A DNA stretch of 64,000 nt from Mactra quadrangularis (lineage: Eukaryota > Mollusca > Bivalvia > Venerida > Mactridae). Shown piece by piece: positions 35,637-47,990 of the stretch; positions within the stretch are counted from its first letter, which is position 1, and each line of letters starts with the position of its first letter. The notes below the pieces were generated by a model. The model was given only the letters and a program-made list of their open reading frames with translations. It was not told the origin of the DNA and searched no databases. The position numbers were made by a program, and so were the translations under genes. The stretch covers positions 13,082,001-13,146,000 of the forward strand of contig CM046304.1 of assembly GCA_025267735.1 (NCBI GenBank). The letters run 5' to 3'.

Positions 35637-35770
35637 CCCATGTGGCAAGTTCCATCAGTAGCCTGTCTGTCTATCAATCAAGGAGGGAGTCGTGAGTTCT
35701 ATTGTCCCATAAAAACCGTTGTTGAGCTTATTCGTGACACTCTGTGTATGATTTTGTTATGGCTTTTTTT
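35637..35770 (+). mobile_element. tRNA-like SINE relic, family 3 (unit E)
   Basis: This is the orthologue of the copy at 27566. The head GGCAAGTTCCATCAGTAGCC is kept, but the B-box region has changed (GTGAGTTCTATTGTCCC). Confidence 0.5.
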
Positions 35771-36690
35771 GTTGAATCAGGTTAAGTGAATTGTTAGCTA
35801 CTCACAAAAGTTTTATATGTGTTAAGTATTCATTAACATATTTAGTATTGATATACATTTGTATCGGTCTACCACAGGCCGGTGATCATCTGGATTACAT
35901 TCGAAAAATAACACAAAAGCGGGCCGAACTACTAGCTTAACTGATTGGTTAATATATATTTCAGCTTAACCAGAAACGATGTTTCTTGTGTTGTTGCTAT
36001 AGCCGTTCTGTAATCTTACGACGAATATTAAATATGTTGATATTACATGTGTTAGTCTGTTGTTATGTATACGTGTGTGCATAACAGTTTTAGCAGAATT
36101 TTGTAATAATATTATATGCTTGTTGTTTATATACGGATATTGCAGCGTGACTGGCAAACTATCCATTAATATAATCATTCCATGTGTCTTTTTTACACTT
36201 TAATGAATAAATTATACGACAATAAACTTACTTACTCCTTGAATGCTCATCTATAGTATTTCTAAAAACGTAGAATAAATGTCGCCTTCACCTGCAATTG
36301 CTGTTTAGACATTAATCATGTTCTTACCAAATGTAATATTAATGTTTGTACCGACGCCCCTTAACAGTATCTCAATTTGTTAATGATTTGTCAATTGTTG
36401 TTAAAGCGTCTATATAACGTCTATATATTGACCTGGATATATATCGTCACTAGTGGTAAGAGACAAAGAGATATAGAGACATAGATAAACTGAGACAGTG
36501 GAATAGTGGGACAGAGAGAAGCAAAAAGGATTAGCATAAATGTTCTAGATATTTACGAAGAAATTCTTACATCTTAATTTTATTGCGAATATACTTAAGG
36601 ACTGTTGGGTCGAATAAACTGTAGCAGTTACTGAAGAAATGTGTAGATTTTTCGTTTGTTATCTATGTATGAAATAGAAATGTCAAATTA

Positions 36691-36797
36691 CTTCTCCATA
36701 AATCTTATCAATGGAGGAATTTGACATTATTGTCACATTTTTATGGAATGGCATAACCTCCCCGGGTGGGATTCAACCCCGCATCAGCTTAGGGACA
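36691..36797 (-). mobile_element. SINE family 2 (unit E), 3' part deleted
   Basis: Only the head-proximal half remains, from TTCTCCATAAATCTTATC to AGCTTAGGGACA. The flanking CGAAACATTC at 36798-36807 is the preserved side of the target duplication whose partner survives in D at 28486-28495. Confidence 0.8.
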
Positions 36798-37164
36798 CGA
36801 AACATTCGAAGAATATGACATTGACAGTCCATGTATTATTTTGTACTGGAAACTACGATGTAATATACTGAACAACTTTTTAAATTAGGTTATATTTTAC
36901 TTGTATATAATACATTTATCAGAAATCTTTCTAAATTACAAATTTAAACCTATAACACAAATTCGACCAAATAGACTTAAACTCATCCGCCACAACAACA
37001 AAGTTACAAAACTATTAGAATTAATCAATACAAAGCAAATACAATGATTTGATCCATTTGACTGTTCCTGATATACCCTGATTTTATTACCCACAGTACT
37101 GTATTTATAAACAATATTAGTTTTATGACATAGTATTTCCAGTAATTATATGTCAAATGACTGA

Positions 37165-37985
37165 TCATTGCCCCTTCAATTTCCCGTTGCGTGTGAGCGT
37201 TTTTTATCTAATCAAAAAGACATTAAGCCATTTACTTTTTAGGTATTCCTTAAGTAATTTACGTGTGTTCGACATATTTGCGTGCTTTGTCTTTTGTAGA
37301 AGCATTAGATAGATAAGTTGAAGTAAATGATTTTGGACGTTCAAAAAAGCACGTTTATTTAGCAACAACAAACTATATAGTAGTTGATAGAAATGATGGT
37401 AATTGAATGGTTTTTGTGATTTGTATAAGAAATCTTGATAAAATACTAAACAAAATTGTTACACGCTTCTAAAAGTACATGTTTATGTTATAAAAAGTAT
37501 TTTCGTCATAGGTTTAGGAACGACTTTAACGATTTCACTTAGTGCACCTTCCTTTCTCGTAAAGGGTCATATGTCATTCTTAGTTAGAGACAGATTGTGG
37601 TTGGTCTAGATGCGTTTGTCTTGTTAGTGAAGAATAAATACAAATGTAAACAATGTATCCAAACATTTCCAAACCAAATGGCTAAAACATACGTTTCCAA
37701 TTTTCCGCTGCGTTGATGCGTTATTTATCCAATCATAAACATGTTTAATTGTTTTCCTTTTATGTTTTTTTGTAATTTACGAGTCTTCGACAGATTCGAT
37801 TCTCGTATTTGTTCTCTTGAGGATGCAACAGAATAGTTAAGTGTAAAAACATATTCTGCTTTAAGCATCACCCTTTATCGTAAAGGGCATATATCAGCTT
37901 AGTTGGAGACAGCTTTTAGTTGGTCTATATGCAGTTGTTGTGTTTGCAAATAATAAATACAAATGCCCAAGGGTTTTTGGTTCAA
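37165..37985 (+). repeat. Intra-unit duplication, blocks S and T (unit E)
   Basis: Same organisation as 29090-29900 in D, with the two copies at about 37165-37655 and 37690-37985. Confidence 0.65.
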
Positions 37986-39164
37986 TTAAGTCATGAAGCA
38001 ACAAATTAGAACATATGACGATTTAATTGAGCAATGAATTCCAGTAAAAGTAACATTGTAAGAAAAAACAACGAATTAATATCATTAATGAATGTTTGTG
38101 TTGTTTTCTTCCTTACACGGGTAGATTATCTTTTATATAACGTTTCTCCTTCATTTTCAAAAACTAACTTAATTGTGGAATTGTAATAATTACAATCGCA
38201 TGCAGAAATTTTTTATTGATTATCTACGCCGTGTTTACTAAAAAAAATGAGAGTTTGGCTTCTTAAATGTAGTTAATGAGTGATTAATGAGTAAATATAA
38301 AACATATTTATATGTAATCAAGAGCAGCATTTTTCTGTCATTTTTATCAAAGTGTGACACCATACGAAAATTATATATACAGGGTAAAGCATAACTAACT
38401 TTTTTTAAAAAGAAACAGAAACAATATATTATTATTTTAAACAAAGCTAAAATTAGCATCATTATAATGGAAAAATATAGATCATACGGTAAATAAACCA
38501 ATAGTGCATTTTTATCAATATAATACAAGTAATCACATACTTTGATATTGCAATTCTATTTCTATTACTGTTCCATCGTCTAAGACTGTTACTTTTGATT
38601 ACGGTAGTTTTAGTCATGCTGCACCAAACTTGTTGAATGCACTTCTGGACTCACTCAAGTGTGCCCAGTCACTAAATATTTTTTTAAGAAAAATAAAATA
38701 AAACCGTCTTGTTTATTAACCATTGTGGTCACTAAACCGATCGCTGATATTGAGTATTCATCAGTTTTTATTCTCTCATTGTTGTATTATCTAAAATATA
38801 TATCAACAATTTTTTATAATTAATTCATAAGTTATGCATGCAATATGAAAAGAGCGCTATACAAATGTGGTATATAATGATTATAATTCAACCAACAATA
38901 TTCTCCTTTCATAATAGGATTTTTTGTTCTTTTGATTCTAGTATGTATGAAGTATGTACTAATCGCATCATAAAAGATAGTTTTTCGTATTGGTAGTATT
39001 CAATTTAGTACAACCAAGAAAATATTCGAATAAGTGATAAGTTTTTATACAACGTTCTTAAACACCGGAGGTATCCAAATAAGAATAAACAATTAACTCA
39101 CGGACTTTTAACATGACTGATTCATAAGGACATAACAGGCAAAACAAATCAAAGACAAAAGATA

Positions 39165-39390
39165 CCACCTACCAAATTATCTAAATCCAATTACACTTTA
39201 AAAATGCTACAAAGATAATCACTTCATTGTTCATGTATATTAAACAGAAGTCTAGTACAGACTCTTGACTAACGCCACTATATATGTTTAGAGACGCTAG
39301 AAATTTCCGATAGTTACATTCACTCACTTCTACTCGTATACACGTACATTTTCATGCAGTATTGTATACTAGTATTTTTGATACTGCTTC
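39165..39390 (+). promoter_or_regulatory. TATA-containing conserved block P (unit E)
   Basis: Nearly identical to the unit D copy; TATATAT is at 39279-39285. Confidence 0.45.
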
Positions 39391-39833
39391 GGTGTATAAG
39401 TATTGTTCTCACACAAACTATAAACGATACTGATTTTGTCATTATTATTTACAGCAATCGCAGCTCAAAGGGGATATCTACTAAATTAAGCTTAGAGGAA
39501 TTGATGTAAATATACGTTAAAGCAGAGAAATCAGTCAAATAAGAAATTGACTGATCCACTTCATGCCTTAAACTAAACGATTTTTCTAGTTTTTTTTTAT
39601 ATGAATGCAGGAATCATTTATACGAATTTTATAGTACTAAGAATTATAAAAAAAAATCTCTGTTGTGAAATCGATTCAGTAAAATCAATAAAATGTGTTT
39701 AAACTTGTGTCGTTAGAACATAAATTGAATTATGTACATCATTATTATACAAGTTTAAAAACTCCTACTGTTTGGAAATAATGGTTTTAAAACATGTCAA
39801 TAGAATTACATCCCCGTATGTAGAACAATGAAA

Positions 39834-40278
39834 GTATATTGCTTATGAATGTCCATTTTCACTAGTATTTAAGCATTAAGGCAAGCCGTCCGGCTAGCTC
39901 AGTTGATAGCACGCAAGTATACTAATCGAGGGGTCGTGGGTTCGATTCCCGGGCGGGCATATTTTCGTAGAGCTTGGTCCTGAAATTATTTCTACGGCCA
40001 TTCTCCCTCTTACTAATGATTTTTAATTATGAAGGGCAGTTGTCAGTCACGGTCCTGAAATTATTTCTACGACCATTCTCCCTCCTACTAATGATTTTTA
40101 ATTATGAAGGGCAGTTGTCAGTCACTGTCGAAAATATGCGCTTAGTAGTTGGTTAAAAACTAAATCCAGAGATTCAGCCTTTCCAGGAGGAGTGAGTAGG
40201 TAGACTGACCGCCGTTATACGACCGTTATACAATGTGTTGTTGTGGCATTAAACCCAACAAAAACAAAACAAACAAAC
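39834..40278 (+). mobile_element. SINE family 1 (unit E), full length, with 5' leader and internal duplication
   Basis: A 12-bp direct repeat AGAACAATGAAA flanks the insertion (39822-39833 and 40279-40290). Unit F shows the single empty-site copy near 51344. The tRNA-like head starts only at 39885, so about 51 bp of extra leader (ending TTTAAGCATTAAGGCAA) inserted with it, as if the source transcript began upstream of the tRNA head. The head has TAGCTCAGTTGA and B box GGTTCGATTCC. A 75-bp segment of the body is doubled (39976-40050, 40051-40125). The tail is GGCATTAAACCCAACA followed by AAACAAAC. Confidence 0.85.
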
Positions 40279-40289
40279 AGAACAATGAA

Positions 40290-41344
40290 ATCTAATCGGC
40301 AAATAATCTCTGTGCCACCATCTGGCCCTCATTGTCATTCATATATCTGGTACGTAGGATTACAACAGTAACCACGACTTAACATTTAAAACACATACCA
40401 TTTTGATTGCTTTAAGTTACGTTTATATCCCAGAGGTGACTAGTATCACATAACCATGTATGTAATGAAACTGATGAAGTATTTTCATAAACCAAGTAGT
40501 TGACCTGTTGACTAGTCGTCAATCAAAAGAGAAATAACAACATGACTATTATGCAGTGCAAAAAAAGTTTTACTTAAGCAACAAATAGTTTTAAATGAAC
40601 ATTGACCATAGCATTTTGCTCTAGAAAATGATAAATAGAAATAACCTTATCATCAATTAAAATGGGTGTGTGGTGATGGCTTTATATTACTTTAAAGTCT
40701 CAGGTTTACAAACTTAACAAGAAAACTTAAAAAAACTATCTTCTTACAAATAAATTTAAATAAGATTGATTGAAACAGAATTCATTAATTTATAGATATT
40801 TTTTTAATTTGAGTTTGCCAAACTATTATTCGATGCGTGCTATAGCTATTTCTTCATGAACTATCGTTTTGCAACGGCAAATGTATTCACAACAAAAGTA
40901 AAATTGCTTTGAGACTAAGTGACGACGTAAAAGGTTGAATAGACGTCCGCCACAAATGAATGTAAATGAATATGCCATAGTGACAACTGTATGAACTGTA
41001 CTAAACGAATATAGAATTAATTACTGTATTGTTTTTATTAAATGATATAATATCAAGTACACAATCAGTGTCGCAAATTATATAAAAAACAACTTTCATA
41101 CAGTTGTACATGTATAAACTTTTTCATCATAATAAAGTTCTTACGCGAAAAAGTATAATTTCTTCGAATGCTATTTATCAAGTTGTGAGTTTTTTCCCTT
41201 TACCAATACTACATAAAAATAACAAAATATTTACGTTAGATGTTGCATTGATAAAAGAAACATTTTGTTAAAGGTTAATTGTTTTTGTTATCTTTTATAA
41301 GATATAATAGCATTTTAATGTGATTTTTGAAAAAATATTTTATG
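40290..41344. other. Right end of unit E, no gene seen
   Basis: The sequence aligns with F 51400-52390 (for example AGTTGACCTGTTGACTAGTC at 40497 and GCTGACCTGTTGACTAGTC at 51561). I see no gene. Block ACATTGAAATAAGAAAA.. near the junction is shared by D/E, F/G and G/H. Confidence 0.5.
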
Positions 41345-43329
41345 ATGAACAGACATACACTTTCATAATGCTTGATACCGTTTGATTTGATGGAAACTTA
41401 ATACTTCATTATGTATATCATATTTATTTTCATGCACAGAAAGTTAACATAAATTGAAATTACTATGAATACACAATAGGAATATTTTAACGAGCTTTCG
41501 TTTTCTCGAATTAAGCATCTTGAATCTGATTATTATCTGGTCTATAACTGGTGATAACAACAGTATAATTCATTTGATGAAAATAACCACATTATTTTCG
41601 TTTGTAAAATAAGTTCAAACATTTATCAAAATGACTGTTAGCTACATTGCATTCAATTTTTATAGCGATATTGACTTCAGTCTGACATTTCATCTTAATT
41701 GATAGAGCTGAATATTAAACTTTTACTGGGTTTATTTATTCAGAAATTAAATTTGCATTTATGTATTTGTTCAGACAATTCTAAAAATGAAGTTCGTTTT
41801 ATTTACAGAGATATTAGGAAACCATTACAGTTTCTTAAGAGGAAGACTTCAATTAAACCTATTGCTGTCGAGTGTAAATATTTCAAGTTAAAGCATTTTG
41901 ATGCTAAATGCATTACTGCTTTGACTCATTTTATGAGTCCTTTGTGAGAAATGAAATCAAATTAAAGCTATTTATAGAGAATCGGTCAAATTGATGTAAT
42001 CGTTTAGATGGTAATAGCTGTTTATAATATCATGTTTATATCAAGTAAATACGTTAATGTAAGTTACAAATAACCTCATCAGCAATAAAGTAAATCTTGT
42101 TTGGAGTTGATTTTTAGAATGTTTTTTGTTTTGCAGTTAAATATAATTGATATCTCTAAAAGCCTTTTATAAAGATTTAATTGATTGGTACCTCATGCAA
42201 ATGATGCTTCTGAGCCCGAAAGAAAGTCTGACAAAGGCGAATTCAATAGTTTGCTAGCATTGTTTCAGATGTTTGCTCTTATGAACGACTTTTATCATGT
42301 TACAATTATCACATTGCTTAATGACCCTAAGTCTGTTATAGACGGAATATTTTAAATCAATTTCCATGTTTGCTCGTGAAAAATGAAATCCCACAAACTA
42401 TACATTTGCCATTGTCTGCTGAAATGTTCACCAGAATATTCAAAATATAGAAACCTTTAAAAAACTGTTTTTGAGTTTTTGGTTAGTAAATTAAATGTTG
42501 CTTTACCAATGATACATAATTTTTATTTCAATTTTTTGAGTACCTTTAAAACTTTACACAATTAAACACTTGAATAAGACATTTTAGTTTACTTTATGCC
42601 ATGCTTGTTCTTATTTGCGTGTACACTACACATAAACGCGTTAATTGAAAGCAATGACTGACGTATTTATTACAACAGATAATAAATCATAGATAATACC
42701 AGTGTATAAAAAAATATCAATACAACTTCAGTTCTGGAAATATTCCGACTTGAAACAACTTTTTATATCGTAGCATTTATCTTGACTAGACATTTAAAAA
42801 TCCTATGGTTTTCACATTATAGAACGATACCAGTAGCGTGTTACTTGATGATATTTTGGGTATTTTTTTCAACATTTATATCTTACATTTGTTGTTGTAT
42901 TTGTTTTAATGCAAAATTTACTGGTTATCATTGATAAGAGGTGGAATATTTTATACCACCCATTTTTTATCAAGTTGATAAAATACTTTTTCTCAATTTT
43001 ATTCACCTCGATAAAATCGTGAAAAATAAATTTATGTAGTTGCACAGGTAGTGTACAATCAACGAAGTAAAAATGGTTACAAAACAATCCCAAATGCTAT
43101 GTGAATTATATTTCCTTTTCTATCAATTATTCGACAGCCTTATCCTGGACCTTTTCTTTAACGGCGTGCACACTATTCATAAACATTGCCTCTTACATTC
43201 AGACAGTAACAATCAATGATTGTTTCGTAAACTCGTTAATTAAAATGTTAAACATCGATTCTTTGACTTAAATTAAGAACTATCCTTGTTTAAACAATTA
43301 ATTTGTTTGTATTAAAGCGTTTTAGGTTG

Positions 43330-44465
43330 AACAATTTGGATAACCTCATACTGTTACCTGGCTTCTTAAATCTTGTCACACCGCGTTCTCATAAAGTGAT
43401 CACTAATATACGTGATCTAACAATAATGTATACCTAACTAATTAAAAAGTTGAGATGTGTGCCGGGGATTTATTTTATTTTTAGTTTCATTTAAATCTGA
43501 GGTTTAGCCTTACAGACTTGTTAACAAAATGGTTTATCATGATCGTTCGTTTGTCGTTACATAATGTCACAAATAATATAAGCAATTGTCTTTGAGGATC
43601 TGGTGTCTCAAATTGACGCATTTTGGCCTCAGTTATGTGATCGGTCAATCGTTGAAGTTACACAAAACCAACGTCAACAAACTGCTTTTATAGCTTCTAA
43701 TCTGTCAGTATCATAAATGCCAGACAAAGTCTGTCTTGTCCTTTCATTTAAAATCTCAAATGTCATTAATGAAGTAATTTGAAGTTAAATTGATTCCTTA
43801 AGTAACATTTAACGCATTATTTTATTTCAAAATACATCGCATTATTTTGTTGATCATGGTTCTTACTATATAACAGTTCATTGTTGATATATCTTAAAAA
43901 GCTTATTTGTTGTTGGAAAAAGTAAATTAACATCAGACTGAAGTAAACAATCAAATAAAAGTCCTTCACCAGAAACTTCTTTGTTTGGTATGGATAGCAT
44001 AAACGTTATGTTATCGATTTTAAATCATCATCATCCGCATTTTATAAAAGAAAAAATTGTGTGGATAATGAAAATATTAAATCAGAGTTGACAAAAAATA
44101 ACGCATGGGTCAAACACTCTGCCAGAGATAAAAAAAAACAAAAATAAAGTTTACGTGTGGTTTGGTATAATTGTACTGAAAATTTATCACGGTTTTTCAG
44201 CTTCCTTGCTAAACATTGGATGCTTTTAAAGCATACAACTTTAATGATAATACAATTCATATCTCCGAAATCTCTAACTTTCTCTTTTGATATTTAACTA
44301 ACACTTTCTAAATTAGTGAAGATGAACGACAAATGATAAGTATGCTGTATATTTTGTCACTAATGACATCGATCTTTATTTACGAATAGTCTGCCATACT
44401 TCTTAGTTTAAAATGTTCGGCTATATTGTCTCATATATGAAAATAGAAACTGAAAAGTATCAGGA
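43330..44465. other. Extra segment of unit F, no gene seen
   Basis: In D the sequence after TATTCTCAGGCTAAACA runs within about 20 bp into the minisatellite; in F roughly 1.1 kb intervenes. No terminal repeats, motifs or long frames are evident. A 72-codon minus-strand frame at 44042-44260 has no recognisable features. Confidence 0.45.
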
Positions 44466-44755
44466 TGTGGTATAAGAATTGTATGAGCGTAATGACGTAG
44501 TTATATGGTTTTATAATATTCAGGATTTATTAAAAGGATTTCACGTACGTCCAGATGTGGAAAAGAAATTTTATGTGTGTTATGATGTACATTTTATGGC
44601 CGCCAGGACGTAGTAAAATAAATTTCCTAAGCAAATGAGTATGATATAAATGATTTTATTAACGTGAGGATGTAATTATTTATTAATGATTTTATAAAAA
44701 GTCTTGGAATGATAAAATGATTTTATAGGCGTCAAGATGTGGTAAAATGAAGACA
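44465..44755 (+). repeat. Degenerate 30-bp minisatellite (unit F)
   Basis: Diverged orthologue of the D and E arrays, with more copies: GAGCGTAATGACGTAG, CGCCAGGACGTAGTAAAA, AACGTGAGGATGTAA, GGCGTCAAGATGTGGTAAAA. Confidence 0.65.
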
Positions 44756-44860
44756 AAACTTTCTTGTATAAAGTGTATTTTTACGCCACATATATAATAA
44801 AAGATACTTTCTAATCAATTATGCAACATATCTCCGTGAACAGCGCTTAATTTTATTTTC

Positions 44861-44965
44861 AGAACCTTTACGTAATTGAAGTATTTTTAGATTTCAATTA
44901 CATGGATACAAATCTCCCTTTGAAATAAATTATTAGTAATTCAGTAAATTACAAAGAATTAAATT
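44861..44965. promoter_or_regulatory. Paired TAATTGAA / TTCAATTA block (unit F)
   Basis: CGTAATTGAA and TTCAATTAC flank a 12-nt spacer as in D and E; the downstream CTCCCTTTGAAATAAATTAT is also kept. Confidence 0.4.
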
Positions 44966-46124
44966 AGTTCTGCCACAATTTTATCTAAATGTAAGATCTT
45001 CAAATGTCAGTCTGGCAATGTTCACAAGCATGTTTAATCAATAAGTTTATTAAAGCCAGTCTGGGGACAAATTGAATTCTGAGAACTTAAAATTAAATAA
45101 CACTTTATGGTTAATAATTTTCCAGAGGCGGAACATTTGCTTGACTATTTTGTAAAGTGAACATGTGAATTCTATGTATTTACAAAAATGCAGTATTGAC
45201 ATCTATCATTGCCAAATGTATTATTAAGGTTTCTATCGACGCCTGTTTTCTACAACTCAATTTTTCTATATTTACCGAATGATGTTATGGGCATTAGGAA
45301 AAATGGTAGGACATCTTACTACTGGTGATCTAGAAATCGTCGCCGGTAGTGAGATAAAAAGAGATATAAAAACAGAGAGAAAGAGAGACAGTTAAAAAGA
45401 GGGACACTGGATTAGCTTAGGTTATATGGAAATTTACGAAGAAATTTTTTTATCTTTTTATTGCAGATATATTTTAAGACTATTATATTGAATAAACTTT
45501 AATTTGGTCAACTTTATTGAACAGTAATTTTATATTAAGCAGTATTAATCTCTTTTATTATCATCACATTGATATCGTTGAGATACTTAGGTTCACCTTT
45601 GTCTAATAGCAAAGTTCACAGGATGTTTCAATTGTTGGAGGGACAACTAAAGTCAATCTGATAATATGATTAGGATTGTAAGATAACTTCCAAATACTCG
45701 CAGAATTTGACATTGACAGTCCGTGTCTTATCTTGAACTTGATATTATCTTATACTATGATAAAACATATTAAACAGCAACTTATCACATGTAACGGAAC
45801 GTTCTTTAACGTTTTGTGTAATTGAACAGGCTACTGTTCTAACATTTTGATCCTTAATTTGGACTTATTTTTAACCGAAATTGCACGAACTTTTTTATCA
45901 GTTTTTATTAATTAAAACTAACATACACGCTGTATATGCGCTAATTAATTTTTTAGCGATGCCTTATTTACTCGTTTTATCCTTTATTTTTAATCATACC
46001 ATGATATTTTATAATATGTGCCTGTCTACAAGTTGCAGTCAACAAACAATTATATTGTTAAGCAATTTTTATGCAATATTATAAACAATATATTTACTTA
46101 TCACAATGTGTTGGGCAAATTAAC

Positions 46125-46190
46125 ATCAATTAACAAATCTATTGTTAAGCGATTAAAATCAATTAACAAATCTATTGTTAAGCGACAAAC
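46125..46190 (+). repeat. 33-bp direct tandem duplication inside the insertion
   Basis: ATCAATTAACAAATCTATTG and TTAAGCGA occur twice, 33 bp apart (starts 46125 and 46158). A related TATTGTTAAGCAA is at 46051. Confidence 0.9.
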
Positions 46191-47082
46191 AATGACTAAG
46201 GTCATTGAAAGGTCATGTGAAAATCTATTGTTCGAGAGAGACAATTGTACAGATCTCGGATCGTGCAAGTTTCCGAAATTTGCGTGTATCGTGCGTGTAT
46301 CGTGCGTGTATCATTCATACCGTGTGCGTGTATAATTCACCGTGTATTTCAATCGTGTAACGTGTAGACCGCTCATCGTGTAAATACACGTTAAAAATCG
46401 GTCCGAGATATTGTGATTTTGCGTTTTATTACCGTGTATCGTGTGCCCGAGATATTGACAAATCAGTACGTATAAATGTATTAAATACTTATGCATTGTC
46501 GACTAATCATCATCCGTAAACAAAAAGAAAAACCGCGATTCATTAAGTTGAGTTTAGAATAAATGTTGACTTTGTTTAAACCGGAAATTCCTGTTTAAAT
46601 GCCGTACGTCGATAAACTGCGGCTCGTTCCGGACCAATCTGCGGTCAATTAAATTGCGGCCCAACCGAAATGTTGTTACTAAATTAAAATAATCGTTATA
46701 ATATTATTATATTTAAAATGTAAACACATGCTTTCATTTATCTTAATCATCAAACATTTTCTTTGTTTGTCAGTGGCTAAAGCGTTTAGTAAACAAACTG
46801 TTATAATTGACATCTCACTTGGTCAAGAACTCGTTTATCACGACTCTATATGATTAAAAAAGTCATCATTGTTTTATTTCTTAAAGTAAAATAAATTATT
46901 TAGTTTTTACAGTTTATTCGTATTATTCCCTCATATTTGCGTATTTATATGTAAAACTTTTTAATTAAATATCGATTTTGTAGTCGGCATAAAATAGTAA
47001 GTTAACACGAGGTGTGTGTACTGTCTTAATACCGCGTCTTCACGCAAGCACTGCATGAAAACGTTTATATCTAGTATACATA

Positions 47083-47990
47083 CTACTAAAAAGGCGACCA
47101 TTATACAATATGACATGCTTATATTTTTTTAATAACGCGTAGACTGAGTTTTAAAAAAAATATACTAATTCAAAGTATTTTTCACCATGAATGGCTTGAA
47201 AATAAAAACAGAGAAAAAACTTGAAGCGTGTATTTCTTTTTCTATCGTGTGGGTTTCGCCGGCTATCGTGTGTGTGGTTTTAAATCTGAATAAAGCCAAC
47301 TTACAAAGAATGACATAAACAATTTTTGACAGTAATGTTATTCTTTATTCTACAGTTTGTATTTTTGTTATACATCAAGTACTTACATAATTTGTTTGAT
47401 AAAAAAATATAAATCGTGTTCTTCTTTGCCTATCGTGTAATGACTGCTCGCCGATCGTGTACCTTTATTTCTACTAAAAATGTCGATATTCAATAAAATA
47501 ATCTATACTATATGACTTGCTTATATTTTTACAATCAAGCTAAGACTGTGTTTAACTTTTGAAACATATACACATACAATTATGACATCTTTTCTCAATG
47601 AATGATTTGAAGAAAACAAAGGAAAAAAATTTTAAACGTGTATTTTTATCAATCGTGTGAGTTGATCGGCTTTTCGTGGTTTTTAATTCGATTAAAACAA
47701 ACTTACTAAGAATGACATTAAATTATTTTGACAGTAATAATATTCTTTATTATACAGTTAGGATTTTTGTTGTACACCGTGTACTAATTCAATTTTTATA
47801 CAAAATATTATAAATCGTGTTCTTTTATGTCTATCGTGTATTGACTGCCCGCCTATCGTGTACCTTAATTTCTACTTAAAATGTCGATATTCAATAAATT
47901 TATTGATACAATATTATATTTTACAATCAAGCTTAACTTTGTAATGAACCAATGTAACATATTTAATTTTTTTTATTTCTTTGTCTATCG
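47083..47990 (+). repeat. Internal tandem repeat of about 390-400 bp within the insertion
   Basis: The word CTACTAAAAA / CTACTTAAAA recurs at 47083, 47471 and 47872 (388- and 401-bp steps). Each copy holds TATATTTTT.AATCA..CTAAGACT, GTATTTCTTTTTCTATCGTG, AAAGAATGACAT, TTTTGACAGTAAT and the paired word CTATCGTGTAATGACTGCTC / ATCGTGTACC. The third copy is partial. Confidence 0.8.

Larger units (their letters stand above)
32410..41344. repeat. Array unit E
   Basis: This unit starts at the GAACAGACATACACTTTCATA phrase that recurs at about 41347. It is the closest relative of D and carries the same three SINE loci. It retains 40290-40960, which D has lost and F also has (51390-52020). The small frame at 33910-34098 resembles that at 25821-26012 in D only because the DNA is nearly identical. 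It is broken in F. Confidence 0.85.

Noticed and set aside
39974..40156. 60-codon frame with an internally repeated peptide
   Set aside because: It lies wholly within a SINE, and the repeat is the 75-bp duplication of the SINE body.
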